Assembly: GCA_035707805.1 (NCBI GenBank)
Contig: DASSTS010000024.1
Span: 122,936-186,935 of the forward strand
Source of the DNA: Castellaniella sp035707805
GTDB taxonomy: Bacteria; Pseudomonadota; Gammaproteobacteria; Burkholderiales; Burkholderiaceae_B
Direction of reading: 5' to 3'
DNA length: 64,000 nucleotides
In this document: piece after piece, positions 52,195 through 64,000 of the stretch
How positions within the stretch are numbered: the first letter of the stretch is position 1
Layout: every line of letters begins with the position of its first letter
Made by a program: the position numbers and the translations under genes
The notes under the pieces: generated by a model
What the model was told of the DNA's origin: nothing
Database searches by the model: none
The model's input: the letters and a program-made list of their open reading frames with translations, nothing else

Positions 52195-53034
52195 CTACAA
52201 AACGAAATCGAAGGGAATGTCCACCAGCGCCTTGTAGGCGATGCCGTTTTCCGTATACGGACGAAAGCGCGCATGCTGCATGGCCCGGACCGCCGCCTCG
52301 TCCAGGCGCTCGTAGCCCGACGAGCGCCGGACGTGGATGCCGGCTACTTGCCCCTGAGGCGAGATCAATACCCGCAGCACCACCCGGCCCTGCTCGCCGC
52401 GCCGCTGCGACAGGCGCGGGTAGACCGGGCTGGGGCGCTTGCCCAAGTAGTCCACCCGGCCGATGCTGCGCGGCCGGTCGGGATCGACGGGGCGGGGCTC
52501 GCCGCGCGCCTGGCTGGCATGCGGGGCGCCGCCGGCGGGCGCGGATACCTTGGCTGGGGCGGTTTCCCGCACGGGCTGCGGCTTGGCCGGCGGTTCCGGC
52601 TTTGGTTGCGGCTTGGGCTGCGGTTTGGGTTTGGGCTGCGGTTTGGGTTTGGGCTGCGGCTTGGGTTTCGGCTTGGGCGGTGGCGGCGGCTCGACGATCG
52701 CGTCGGGCTCGGGCGTTTCCACGACCGGCTCGGGTTCCGGTTCGGGCTGGACCACCGGTTCCGGTGGGGGTTCGGGCTGCGCGACGGGCTCGGGTTCGGG
52801 CGGGACCACGGGCTCGGGTTCCGGAGGGGCCGGATCCGGCTGAGCGACAGGCGCCTCGTCCAGGGGGGGGCCCAGTTCGACGAACTGCACATCCAGGGCA
52901 TCAGGCTCACCCAGCGCGACCTGCGCGACGGGGGCCGACAGCACCATCGCCAGCACCAGGGCGTGCAGCCCCAGCGCCGTGCACGCGGCGACCCCCTTCA
53001 ACCAGGGGAAACGCGGAGAAGAAACCGATCCCAT
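52195..53034 (-). CDS. tonB: TonB energy-transducing protein
   Basis: A 279-residue protein. N-terminal anchor about residues 12-35, then a long Pro/Glu and Pro/Lys spacer, and a C-terminal TonB domain (YPRLSQRRGEQGRVVLRVLISPQGQVAGIHVRRSSGYERLDEAAVRAM). It transfers energy to outer-membrane receptors for siderophores and other ligands. The ATG at 53034 is preferred to a GTG at 53049. A Fur box overlaps the promoter, so the tonB-exbB-exbD unit should be iron-repressed. Confidence 0.94.
   Translation of the reverse strand: MGSVSSPRFPWLKGVAACTALGLHALVLAMVLSAPVAQVALGEPDALDVQFVELGPPLDEAPVAQPDPAPPEPEPVVPPEPEPVAQPEPPPEPVVQPEPEPEPVVETPEPDAIVEPPPPPKPKPKPQPKPKPQPKPKPQPKPQPKPEPPAKPQPVRETAPAKVSAPAGGAPHASQARGEPRPVDPDRPRSIGRVDYLGKRPSPVYPRLSQRRGEQGRVVLRVLISPQGQVAGIHVRRSSGYERLDEAAVRAMQHARFRPYTENGIAYKALVDIPFDFVL
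52615..52680. repeat. Tandem repeat encoding the Pro-Lys spacer of TonB
   Basis: The stretch repeats a unit of about 18 bases (plus strand GGTTTGGGTTTGGGCTGC) that encodes PKPKPQ on the minus strand, with shorter variants on each side. Unit number could vary between strains and change the reach of TonB across the periplasm. Confidence 0.7.
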
Positions 53035-53064
53035 GAACCCGCAGACCACATCATTGAAAGTCGG

Positions 53065-53094
53065 ATATTAGCAGGAATGAAAACGATTCTCAAT
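53065..53094 (-). promoter_or_regulatory. tonB promoter with overlapping Fur box
   Basis: Leftward promoter TTGAGA (53093-53088), 17 bases, TAATAT (53070-53065). ATTGAGAATCGTTTTCATTC (53094-53075) resembles the 19-bp Fur consensus and covers the -35 and much of the spacer. Iron-bound Fur would block transcription. Confidence 0.75.
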
Positions 53095-53248
53095 GCGAAT
53101 TGGCTGGATTCAGAAACAAAAGAATACATTTTTTCTGAAACTTGAAGCAGGAAATTTCTGTCCCTAAAGCCAAGGATCCGTCCGACAAGCCGCCCGGAGG
53201 ACAAGACTCCGGCCCGTTCGCACCTAAACCAAGAGGCCACGCACCATC

Positions 53249-54412
53249 ATGCCTAGAATCCTCGCCCTATGGGCAGTCGCCCTGTGCACCCTGAGCTTGC
53301 AGACCGCGGCGTTCGCCGCCGACGCCCCGCCCCCCGGCATCTATCTTTCCACGGACTACCCCTCGGTGACGCTGAAGGCGGGGGAAACCTCCTCGATCTC
53401 GATCCAGCTGCACAACCAGGCCATGCCGCCCGAGCGGCTGGCGCTGTCCGTGGACGGCGTCCCCGAGCACTGGAAGGCGACCCTGCTGGGAGACGGCCGG
53501 CCCGTGGCCTCCGCCATGCCCGGCAGCGGCCAGTCGCTGTATTTGAAACTGCGCCTGGACATTCCGAAAGGCGACGCGCAGGAAAGCGGCACCATCACCG
53601 TGCACGCCGACGGCAGCCAGCGGCATCTCAGCCTGCCGCTGGACATCCGCCTGGCCGAGCAGTTACCCGCCCAGCTGTCGGTCCAGCCCGAACTGCCCCA
53701 GCTGACGGGATCCGCGCATACCAATTTCGACTACCAGCTCACCATCAAGAACGACAGCGGGCAGGACGTGCTGGCCAGCCTGGCGGCCAGCGCCCCCCAG
53801 TATTTCGACACGTCCTTCACCGAGGGCTATGGCAGCCAGCAGATCAGCGCCGTGCCGATCAAGGCCGGCGAATCCAAGAACGTCAAGCTGCACGTGCGCC
53901 CGCCGGCCAACGCGACCTCCGGCGAGCATGACATCCAGGTCAAGGTGGCCGCCGACGGCGCCCAGGCCGCCACGACGCTCAAGCTGGACATCACCGGCCA
54001 GCCGTCCCTGGACCTGGCCGGCCGCGACGGCCTGATGAGCGCCAGCGCCCAGATCGGCGCCGCCAGCACCATCCCGCTGGAACTGCACAACGGCGGCACG
54101 GCCGCCGCCCAGGACATCCGGCTCGACGGCACCGCGCCCTCCGGCTGGAAGGTCGAGTTCGAGCCCGCGCAGGTGGCCCGCCTGGAGCCGGGCAAGACGG
54201 TCGAGGTGCAGGCCCACGTCACGCCCTCGGCCCAGTCCCTGGCCGGAGACTACATGGTCAAGCTGCACGCCCGCTCGCAAGGCCAGTCCGCCGACGGAGA
54301 CCTGCGCGTCTCGGTCACGACCTCGGGCCTGTGGGGGGTCAGCGGCGCCATCCTGATCGCGGTGGCCCTGCTGGTGCTGATCGGCGCCGTCGCCCGGTAC
54401 GGCCGCCGATGA
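53249..54412 (+). CDS. NEW3-domain secreted membrane-anchored protein
   Basis: A 387-residue protein: signal peptide (MPRILALWAVALCTLSLQTAAFAA), two or more Ig-like NEW3/alpha-galactosidase-type beta domains (TLKAGETSSISIQLHNQA; SQISA-type KAGESKNVKLHVRPPANATSGEHDIQVKVAAD; WKVEFEPAQVARLEPGKTVEVQAHVTP), and a C-terminal helix (VSGAILIAVALLVLIGAVARYG). It would be anchored in the inner membrane and face the periplasm. The ATG of an ABC ATPase overlaps its stop, so it works with that transporter. Similar trios exist in many proteobacteria without assigned function. Confidence 0.8.
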   Translation: MPRILALWAVALCTLSLQTAAFAADAPPPGIYLSTDYPSVTLKAGETSSISIQLHNQAMPPERLALSVDGVPEHWKATLLGDGRPVASAMPGSGQSLYLKLRLDIPKGDAQESGTITVHADGSQRHLSLPLDIRLAEQLPAQLSVQPELPQLTGSAHTNFDYQLTIKNDSGQDVLASLAASAPQYFDTSFTEGYGSQQISAVPIKAGESKNVKLHVRPPANATSGEHDIQVKVAADGAQAATTLKLDITGQPSLDLAGRDGLMSASAQIGAASTIPLELHNGGTAAAQDIRLDGTAPSGWKVEFEPAQVARLEPGKTVEVQAHVTPSAQSLAGDYMVKLHARSQGQSADGDLRVSVTTSGLWGVSGAILIAVALLVLIGAVARYGRR

Positions 54413-55374
54413 ACGCGCCCGCCATGAACCGCCCCGGGGACGTGCCCGCGATCGACGCCCGGGGGCTGGGCAAGGACTACGGATCGCGCACCGTCGTGCA
54501 GTCGCTGAACTTCCAGGTCAAGCCCGGCGAGGTGTTCGGCCTGCTGGGGCCCAACGGCGCCGGCAAAACCACCACCATCCTGATGCTGCTGGGCCTGACC
54601 GAGGCCACGCGCGGCCAGGTCCGCGTGCTGGGCGAGGACCCCTGGCGCAACCCCTTGGCGGTCAAGCGGCACATCGGCTACATGCCGGATTCCGTGGGCT
54701 TCTACGACCACCTGAGCGCCCGCGACAATCTGCGCTACACCGCCCGCCTGCTGGACATCCCGGCGGCCGGACGCGACGCGCGGATCGAGGCGGCGCTGGA
54801 GCGGGTCAGCCTGGCCGACCGCATCGACCAGCGCGTGGGCACTTTTTCCCACGGCATGCGCCGCCGCCTGGGCCTGGCCGAGATTCTGCTGAAACAAGCC
54901 GCGATCGCCATCCTGGACGAGCCGACCTCGGGCCTCGACCCCCAGTCCACGGAATCCTTCCTGCGGATGATCGAGTCCTTGCGCGAGGACGGCGTCACCG
55001 TGCTGCTGTCCTCGCACCTGCTGGACCAGATGCAGCGTATCTGCGACCGGGTCGCGCTGTTCAACGCCGGACGCATCGCGCTGATGGGACCCGTGCAGGC
55101 GCTGGCCCGGCAGGTGCTGGGTGGCCACAGCCACGAGGTGCACATCCTGGCCGAGGGCCCGGACATCCGGGCGGCGCTGGCCGCCGTGCCGGGGGTGGGC
55201 CACGTGCGCGCCGAGCCGGGCGGCCGATACGTCCTGCAAGCCGAGAGCGACGTGCGCGCCCAGGCCGCCCAGGCGGCGGTGCTGGCCGGCGCGCAGTTGC
55301 GCGACCTGGCCGTGGACACCCCCAGCCTGGAGCGCATCTACCGACAGACCTTCACCGAGGACCATCCGACATGA
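54409..55374 (+). CDS. ABC transporter ATPase, NosF/CcmA-like
   Basis: A 321-residue ATPase. P-loop GPNGAGKTTT, signature FSHGMRRRLGLAE and Walker B AIAILDEPTSGLDP, with a C-terminal extension of about 90 residues as in NosF and other ABC-2 exporters. It overlaps both neighbours by four bases. Possible cargo: a lipid, a peptide or a metal-related component for a periplasmic protein. Confidence 0.9.
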   Translation: MNAPAMNRPGDVPAIDARGLGKDYGSRTVVQSLNFQVKPGEVFGLLGPNGAGKTTTILMLLGLTEATRGQVRVLGEDPWRNPLAVKRHIGYMPDSVGFYDHLSARDNLRYTARLLDIPAAGRDARIEAALERVSLADRIDQRVGTFSHGMRRRLGLAEILLKQAAIAILDEPTSGLDPQSTESFLRMIESLREDGVTVLLSSHLLDQMQRICDRVALFNAGRIALMGPVQALARQVLGGHSHEVHILAEGPDIRAALAAVPGVGHVRAEPGGRYVLQAESDVRAQAAQAAVLAGAQLRDLAVDTPSLERIYRQTFTEDHPT

Positions 55375-56339
55375 GCACTTCCCGCATGGGTTCGCCCTGG
55401 CACGGCCTGGGCGCCGTCCTGTCCAAGGAGTTGGCCGACCACCTGGGCAGCGCCCGCATGCGCCTGCTGGAGTGGCTGGTCGTGCTGACGGCCGCGGCCG
55501 CCCTGTACGGCGCCATCGAAGGCATCCGCCAGACGACCTCCTCCGATCCCTTCGTGTTCCTGCGCCTGTTCACGGACACCCAGGCCCCCCTGCCCTCGTT
55601 TGCCGCCCTGCTGGGATTCCTGATCCCGCTGGTCGCCATCGGCCTGGGGTTCGACGCGATCAACGGCGAATACAGCCGCCGCACGCTCAGCCGCATCCTG
55701 TCCCAGCCCATCTACCGCGACGCCCTGCTGCTGGGCAAGTTCCTGGCCGGGCTGGCCGCGCTGGCAATCTGCCTGGTGTGCCTGTGGCTGCTGGTGATCG
55801 GGGCTGGCCTGATCCTGCTGGGCGTGCCGCCCAGCGGCGAAGAGGTCCTGCGCTCGCTGGCCTTCCTGGTGGCGGCCCTGGCCTACGCCGGCGTGTGGCT
55901 GGCCGTCGCCCTGGCGTGTTCGGTGCTGTTCCGCTCGGCCTCGACCTCCGCGCTGGTGGCCCTGGGCCTGTGGCTGTTCTGCGCCCTGCTGTGGCCGATG
56001 CTGGCGCCCGCCCTGGCCCAGGCCATCGCCCCGCCGGACCTGGCCACCGTGCTGAGCGGCGGCGTGGACCTGCGCACGGCCGCCTGGCAGCAGGGGCTGC
56101 TGCACATCTCGCCGGCCAGCCTGTTCAACGATACCGCCATCACGCTGCTGAGCCCATCCACCCGCGCCCTGGGGCCGGTGTTCCTGTCGCAGCTGCAGGG
56201 CGCGCTGCTGGGCAGCCCGCTGCCGCTGTCGGAGAGCCTGGCCATCGTCTGGCCGCAGTTCACCGGCCTCATCGCCGCCGTGGTGCTGCTGTTCACGCTG
56301 GGATACGTGGCCTTCCAGAGGCAGGAGGTGCGGGCGTGA
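55371..56339 (+). CDS. ABC-2 type permease, NosY-like
   Basis: A 322-residue membrane protein with six hydrophobic segments. GAVLSKELADHLGSARMRLLEWL and DAINGEYSRRTLSRILSQPIYRDALLLGKFLAG resemble the NosY/ABC-2 permease family, including the coupling segment. It is the partner of the ATPase just upstream. No nosD, nosZ or nosL is present in the window, so a nitrous-oxide reductase role is not supported. It ends three bases from the convergent signalling operon. Confidence 0.85.
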   Translation: MSTSRMGSPWHGLGAVLSKELADHLGSARMRLLEWLVVLTAAAALYGAIEGIRQTTSSDPFVFLRLFTDTQAPLPSFAALLGFLIPLVAIGLGFDAINGEYSRRTLSRILSQPIYRDALLLGKFLAGLAALAICLVCLWLLVIGAGLILLGVPPSGEEVLRSLAFLVAALAYAGVWLAVALACSVLFRSASTSALVALGLWLFCALLWPMLAPALAQAIAPPDLATVLSGGVDLRTAAWQQGLLHISPASLFNDTAITLLSPSTRALGPVFLSQLQGALLGSPLPLSESLAIVWPQFTGLIAAVVLLFTLGYVAFQRQEVRA

Positions 56340-56342
56340 GCC

Positions 56343-58570
56343 TCAGCCGCCGACGCCGTCGAGCAAGGCGCCCGCCAGGCCTTCCGGCCCGGTGCACAGT
56401 TCCAGTGCGCGGGGCGCGGGCACCGGCCGGCTGACCAGGTAGCCCTGGATCATGTCGCAGTCCAGGCGCTGCAGGTATTCCAGCTGCCCCCGGGTCTCGA
56501 CGCCCTCGGCCACGACCTCCAGGTTCAAGCCGTGGCCCAGGGCAATGATCGCCGTCACGATCGAGGCGCTGCTGGGATTGGTTTCCAGGTCCCGGATGAA
56601 CGACATGTCGATCTTCAGCCGGTGCACCTTGAGGTGCTGCAGATACGACATGGATGAATAGCCCGTGCCGAAATCGTCGATGGACAGGCGCACGCCGTGG
56701 TGGCGCAGGGTGTCCAGCGCCGCGGTGGCGCGGGCGCGGTCGGCCATCAGGCAGCTTTCGGTGATCTCCAGTTCCAGGCATTCGGGCGCGAGCCCGTGGG
56801 TCCGCAGCACGGTCAGCACGGATTCGGCAAAGCCCTCGCAATCGAGCTGCAGGGCCGAGAGATTCACCGCCACGTAGCCGGGGGCGCGGCCTTCGTCGGT
56901 CCAGGTGCGCATCTGACGTCCGACCTCCTGCAGCACCCAGTTGCCCAGCGGCACGATCAGCCCGCTCTCCTCGGCCAGGGGGATGAACTCGCCGGGAGCG
57001 ACCAGGCCGCGCTCGGGATGCTCCCAGCGCACCAGCGCCTCCAGGCCCGTGACCGTCCGCTCGCGCAGATGCAGCTGGGGCTGGTAATGCACCCGGAACT
57101 CGCCTCGCTCGAGGGCGCGGCGCATTTCCGCCTCCAGCGACTGGCGTTCCTTGGCGCGCACCATGATTTCCGGCGAGAAGAAGCGCAGGCTGCCCCGTCC
57201 CCCGGTCTTGGCCTGGTGCAGGGTCACGTCGGCCCGGCTCAGCAGGATTTCCGCCGTAGCGCCGTCCTCGGGATACAGCGCCACGCCGATGCTGGCGCTG
57301 ACGTAGATCGCCTGCCCGTCCAGGACGAAGGGCTCGGACAGGGCCTCCAGCATGCGCTGGGCCGACTGGAAGATGTCTTGTCCCCGCTGGTCACGATCCA
57401 GGATGACGTAGAACTCGTCGCCGCCCACCCGCGCCAGCGCGTCGCGCTCGGGCAGCAGGCCGCGCAGCCGGTGCGCGACCTGCACCAGCAGTCGGTCGCC
57501 CTGCGCGTGGCCCTGGGTCTCGTTGATGGCGGCGAACTTGTCCAGATCCAGGCACATCAAGGCGAAACGCATGGACAGATGTTCGGCCATCTGGATGGAA
57601 TGGGTCAGCAGCTCCGAGAACAGCACCCGGTTGGGCAGGCCGGTCAGGGGATCGCGATGCGTCAGGATCCGGTATTTTTCCTCGCTGACCTGCAGCATGG
57701 CGGTGCGCTGCGCCACCAGGTCCTCCAGGAAACGGCGCAGGCGCGCCAGCTCGAGGTGCGCCCGCACCCGGGCGCGCACCTCGCCGATGTCGAAGGGCTT
57801 GGTCACGTAGTCGGCCGCGCCCAGGTCGAAGCCCCGGACCTTGTCGCGGGGGTCGTCCACCACGGTGACGAACATCACGGGGATGCGCTGGCCGGCCGGC
57901 GTGGACTTGATGTGCCGGCAGACCTCATAGCCGTCCATGCCCGGCATCATCACGTCCAGCAGCACCAGGTCGGGCGGGGTCGGCCCCTGGACGATCTCCA
58001 GCGCCCGGACGCCGTCGCCCGCCACCACGATGCGGAACTCGTCGCGCAGGGCGGCCAGCAGTTCGTGGATGTTTTCGGGCACGTCGTCCACCACCAGCAG
58101 GGTCGGCGGCTCAGCACCCTCGGCCCGCAGCGCGATGTCGAACGAGGCCGGCAGCTGGCGCTGGCGCTGCAGCTCGAGCTGGTTGCGCACGCGCACCTTG
58201 AAGAGCTCGGGATCGATGGGCTTGGTGATGTAGTCCGCCGCACCCATCAGCAGGCCGCGGGCCGCGTCCGCCGCCTCGGCCAAGGCCGTCACGAAAATGA
58301 TCGGAATGGCGGCGGTCACCGGGTCCTGCTTCAGGATCTCAAGCACCTCGTAGCCGTCCATGTCCGGCATCTGGATGTCCAGCAGGATCAGATCGGGCTG
58401 CGGGGCGCGCCGCGCCTGCTCGATGGCCCGGGCGCCGCTGGTCGCCGCGGTGATCGCATAGTCGTCCCGGAACATGCCGACCAGCGCGTGCAGGTTGACG
58501 GAAGCATCGTCGACGATCAGCAGGCGGGGGCGCCGATCGGCGCCTGACGCAGGCTGGGACGCGGGCGAGT

Positions 58571-58574
<4 letters not shown>
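56343..58574 (-). CDS. REC-REC-GGDEF-EAL response regulator (cyclic-di-GMP turnover)
   Basis: A 743-residue protein. Receiver 1 with Asp66 (LLDIQMPDMDGYEV), receiver 2 with Asp207 (LLDVMMPGMDGYEV), then GGDEF (384-388, ARVGGDEFYVI) and EAL (512-514, GLEALVRWEHPERG). The EAL domain retains VAVNLSAL, EITESCLM, DDFGTGYSS, KIDMSFI and EGVET, so phosphodiesterase activity is likely; the GGDEF motif is intact too. The ATG overlaps the hybrid kinase stop (58571-58574), making it that kinase's likely output. Confidence 0.93.
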
Positions 58575-61606
<3,032 letters not shown>

Positions 61607-61622
61607 TCAGGCCGGACCCGCA

Positions 61623-62537
61623 TCAGCGCCACCACCATCGGGTATCCACGGGCGCCGAACCGGCGGGCAGGATGGGATTGTCCAGCCGGATGACATGGCG
61701 ACGGCTCTGGGCCAGCGCCTTCATCATGGGCGCATGATAGGACTCGAACAGCTTGCGCAACGACCCGTCGGCCAGGGCCGCGCGCAGGCCCTGCTCGATC
61801 CAGCCGGCCAGCTGCTTGTTGTCGCGGCTCACCCAGAAATAGATGGGATACGGGAAATACAGCGCCCGCGTCTGCTCGATCGCCAGGTCGGGAAAGGAAT
61901 CCCGTCGGGCGTCGAGCTCGATCGCGGCCTCGCCGATGCCCCGCGGCAGCGCGTCGAAGCGGCGCGCCGCCAGCATGTCGAAGAGGCGTTCGTAATCGGT
62001 CGTGGTCACGACGGTATAGCCGTTGGCCCGCATGACCGGCACGTCCGCCCACTGGCTGTTCATGCCGAAGGTCAGCTGCGTGCGGAAGGCCTCGTCGTCC
62101 ATGCGCGCGATGCGGTCCTGGTCCGAGGCGGAAATGAGGAAGACCCGGTAGCCGATGACGCCGCGCGAAATGTCGACCTTGATCGGCAGCATGCGTGATT
62201 CGCGGTCTTCGTTGGTACCCAGCGCGATGACGTCGATCGTGCCGGCTTGCAGCAGGCTGATGCCGCGGTTCTGCGTCACGGATTCCGCATAGGGCTGCAG
62301 GTCGAAGGCCGGGCCTTTGGCCTGCCGGACATGGTCCAGCGCCAGCGCCAGGACTTTCCAGCGGTAGTCGTAGATAGGACCGGACGGAAAGTACGTCAGG
62401 GTCCTGGCGGCCGCCTGGGCCGCCCCGCCGCCGAAGGCGCACGCCACCAGCAGGGCGGCCAGCAGACAGCGCAACTGGCATGCGTGATCCGCCCGCCGAC
62501 GGGTGACCGCAAATCGATTCCTGATCCAGCCTTGCAC
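61623..62537 (-). CDS. Periplasmic solute-binding protein, probable sensor for the kinase
   Basis: About 304 residues of the SBP_bac_3-like fold (LTYFPSGPIYDYRWKVLALALDHV; LLQAGTIDVIALGTN; FPYPIYFWVSRDNKQLAGWIEQGLRAAL). The N terminus has a signal segment (CQLRCLLAALLVACAFGGGAAQA). A GTG at 62537 with GGGGGAGA six bases upstream is preferred over ATGs at 62606 and 62591, which lie at or next to the predicted transcription start (TTGATA/TATTCT promoter, 62637-62608). No transporter genes follow; it probably presents a ligand to the hybrid kinase. Ligand unknown. Confidence 0.82.
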   Translation of the reverse strand: MQGWIRNRFAVTRRRADHACQLRCLLAALLVACAFGGGAAQAAARTLTYFPSGPIYDYRWKVLALALDHVRQAKGPAFDLQPYAESVTQNRGISLLQAGTIDVIALGTNEDRESRMLPIKVDISRGVIGYRVFLISASDQDRIARMDDEAFRTQLTFGMNSQWADVPVMRANGYTVVTTTDYERLFDMLAARRFDALPRGIGEAAIELDARRDSFPDLAIEQTRALYFPYPIYFWVSRDNKQLAGWIEQGLRAALADGSLRKLFESYHAPMMKALAQSRRHVIRLDNPILPAGSAPVDTRWWWR

Positions 62538-62607
62538 CACGACTCTCCCCCAAGCTCTTGTCGGATGCCGCCGACCCGCCAGCCACTGGCGCATCGAGGT
62601 CGACACC

Positions 62608-62637
62608 AGAATAGCATAGGCGCCGGAAATGTATCAA
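62608..62637 (-). promoter_or_regulatory. Promoter of the binding protein-kinase-c-di-GMP operon
   Basis: Leftward TTGATA (62637-62632), 18 bases, TATTCT (62613-62608). The start would be near 62601, which rules out the longer reading of the binding-protein gene. The rest of 62638-62799 up to the chemotaxis gene shows no other clear signal. Confidence 0.55.
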
Positions 62638-62799
62638 AGTCCACTCTGAGCCAACGGGATCCCATCTGCAAGCCGCCCGAACTCATAACAATCCGGCATA
62701 TCAGAAAGACCGAGTTACATGGTTACAGAGAATCGCATCCCCTCTAAGATACGCTCGCCTCTATTTGACATTCAGATCCAGATTCGACGGGAACCCACC

Positions 62800-64000
62800 A
62801 TGCGCAACCTGAAAATCAGCACCCGGCTGACCCTGGGATTCGGCTTCGTGGTCGTCCTGCTGCTGGTCCTGTCGGGCATCGGCGCCTGGCGTATCGTGGA
62901 CTCGCAGCAGGACAACCAGGAACTGAACCGCCGCCTGCAGACCAACAACCTGCTGCAGCAGCTGACCCGCCAGATCGGCATCAATGCGAACCAGACCCAG
63001 GCGACGCTGGCGGCCGATCCGGACACGCAACGGGCGCTGAAGACCTCGATCGCCGCCTCCGACGAGCAGACCGAACACATCAGCCAGCAACTGGCCGCCA
63101 TCCTGGCCAGCCCGGAAGCCGAGAAACTGCTGCAGCAGGCGACGCAGGACCGCAAGGCCTACCTGGACAAGCGCAACCAGGCCTTCAAGGACCTGGACGG
63201 CGGCAACTACGGCGAGGCCGATGCGTTTTTCAACCAGGTGCTGCCCAAGATGACGGCGGGCTACCTGGCGCAGATCGACCAGATCTCCCAGCGCCAGAAC
63301 GATTCCGTCCAGCAACTGTTCGACCAGAGCGCCCAGTCCAGCCAGCTGGGCCTGACGGTGCTGGCGATCGCCACCCTGCTGGCGCTGATCCTGGCGCCCT
63401 TGTTCGCGTGGCGCGTCACCCGTTCGATCGTCCGGCCGTTGCGCCATGCCGTCGCCCTGGCCGGCACGGTGGCGCGCCGCGATCTCAGCGTCCACATCCA
63501 CGCGCACAGCCGTGACGAGATCGGCCAGCTGCTGTCCGCCCTGGGCACCATGACGGACAATCTGCGCCAGGCCGTCAGCGAGGTGCGGGGCAGCTCGGAT
63601 GCCATCGCCAGCGCATCGGCCCAGATCACCACCGGCAACCTGGACCTGTCCTCGCGCACCGAGGAACAGGCCAGCTCCCTGGCCCAGACCGCCGCCACCA
63701 TGGAACAGATCACCGCCACCGTGCGCCAGAGCGCCGACAACGCCCAGCAGGCCAACACCCTGGCGGAATCCGCCGCCCGCACCGCCTCGGACGGCGGCAC
63801 CCTGGTCGGCGAGCTGGTGGCCACCATGGGCGAGATCAACAGCAAGTCGCAGCAGGTCGCCGACATCATCGGCGTGATCGACTCCATCGCCTTCCAGACC
63901 AACATCCTGGCGCTGAACGCCGCCGTCGAGGCCGCCCGCGCCGGCGAACAGGGCCGCGGCTTTGCCGTGGTCGCCGCCGAGGTCCGCGCCCTGGCCCAGC
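62800..64000 (+). CDS. Methyl-accepting chemotaxis protein (cut by right window edge)
   Basis: The first 400 codons of an MCP, open to the end of the window. N terminus MRNLKISTRLTLGFGFVVVLLLVLSGIGAW is the first membrane helix of Tar-type receptors. A four-helix periplasmic ligand domain (about 35-185) follows, then the second helix (LTVLAIATLLALILAPLFAW), HAMP (RVTRSIVRPLRHAVALAGTVARRDLSV) and the start of the signalling coiled coil (LSSRTEEQASSLAQTAATMEQ; IIGVIDSIAFQTNILALNAA). The hairpin tip and C terminus are beyond the edge. GGGAA precedes the ATG. It implies chemotactic motility. Confidence 0.93.
   Translation, partial: MRNLKISTRLTLGFGFVVVLLLVLSGIGAWRIVDSQQDNQELNRRLQTNNLLQQLTRQIGINANQTQATLAADPDTQRALKTSIAASDEQTEHISQQLAAILASPEAEKLLQQATQDRKAYLDKRNQAFKDLDGGNYGEADAFFNQVLPKMTAGYLAQIDQISQRQNDSVQQLFDQSAQSSQLGLTVLAIATLLALILAPLFAWRVTRSIVRPLRHAVALAGTVARRDLSVHIHAHSRDEIGQLLSALGTMTDNLRQAVSEVRGSSDAIASASAQITTGNLDLSSRTEEQASSLAQTAATMEQITATVRQSADNAQQANTLAESAARTASDGGTLVGELVATMGEINSKSQQVADIIGVIDSIAFQTNILALNAAVEAARAGEQGRGFAVVAAEVRALAQ

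Noticed and set aside
54409..56339. Assignment of the ABC pair as nosF and nosY
   Set aside because: No nosD, nosZ, nosL or nosR is near, and the third partner is a NEW3-domain protein, so only likeness is claimed.
62640..62799. FliA (sigma-28) promoter before the chemotaxis gene
   Set aside because: Partial words (TCAAAGT, CTAAGATA) occur but no GCCGATAA-like element lies at the required spacing.

Overview
The window is a GC-rich chromosomal segment, almost fully coding, most likely from a betaproteobacterium of the Alcaligenaceae (Bordetella/Achromobacter/Castellaniella relatives). The basis is the gene families and their arrangement: an oxygen-independent ubiquinone branch (ubiUVT), hemN with a Dnr/Fnr-type regulator, an anaerobic ribonucleotide reductase, many HAAT (Liv-type) transport and CoA-transferase genes, and Fur/TonB iron uptake. 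It looks like a respiring, facultatively anaerobic, motile heterotroph. No rRNA, tRNA, insertion sequence, prophage or CRISPR array was seen.

Layout. 0-1 kb: the 5' end of clpB behind a sigma-32-type promoter, and a HigBA-like toxin-antitoxin pair with its own promoter and operator. 1.2-3.9 kb: a cytochrome P450, a YafJ-type glutamine amidotransferase, a small Cys-rich protein and a DUF2249 protein. 3.9-15.2 kb: two divergent units around a shared control region. Leftward are aldehyde dehydrogenase, an FAD-dependent dehydrogenase, a Liv-type binding protein, livHMGF and a YciI-like protein. Rightward are a class III CoA-transferase, a citryl-CoA-lyase-like enzyme and an IclR regulator. Together they read as a catabolic pathway for an imported organic acid whose identity is unknown. 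15.2-18.2 kb: class III ribonucleotide reductase with tandem NrdR boxes and an FNR-like box. Its glycyl-radical domain is a separate 60-residue gene between nrdD and nrdG.

18.2-33.2 kb: a nearly complete creatinine-to-glycine/C1 island. It holds soxBDAG, two GlxA/AraC-type regulators, purU, creatininase, an NCS1 permease, creatinase, glyA and an MFS transporter. The permease and creatinase promoters share a duplicated cis-element with 21-bp-spaced direct repeats. 33.2-40.2 kb: an anaerobic-lifestyle block with ubiT, ubiV, ubiU, a second DUF2249 protein, an uncharacterised multi-pass membrane protein, a Dnr-like regulator, ybaN and hemN. FNR-type boxes lie at ubiU and hemN exactly where class II activation expects them.

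40.3-46.4 kb: a six-gene Mrp cation/proton antiporter operon (mrpAB fused, then C, D, E, F, G). 46.4-53.1 kb: a small secreted protein, then a leftward run of tonB, exbB, exbD, an OmpR-type response regulator, its kinase and kup. 53.2-56.3 kb: a NEW3-domain membrane protein with a NosF/NosY-like ABC transporter. 56.3-62.6 kb: a signalling operon of periplasmic binding protein, hybrid kinase and REC-REC-GGDEF-EAL protein. At 62.8 kb a methyl-accepting chemotaxis protein begins and runs off the right edge.
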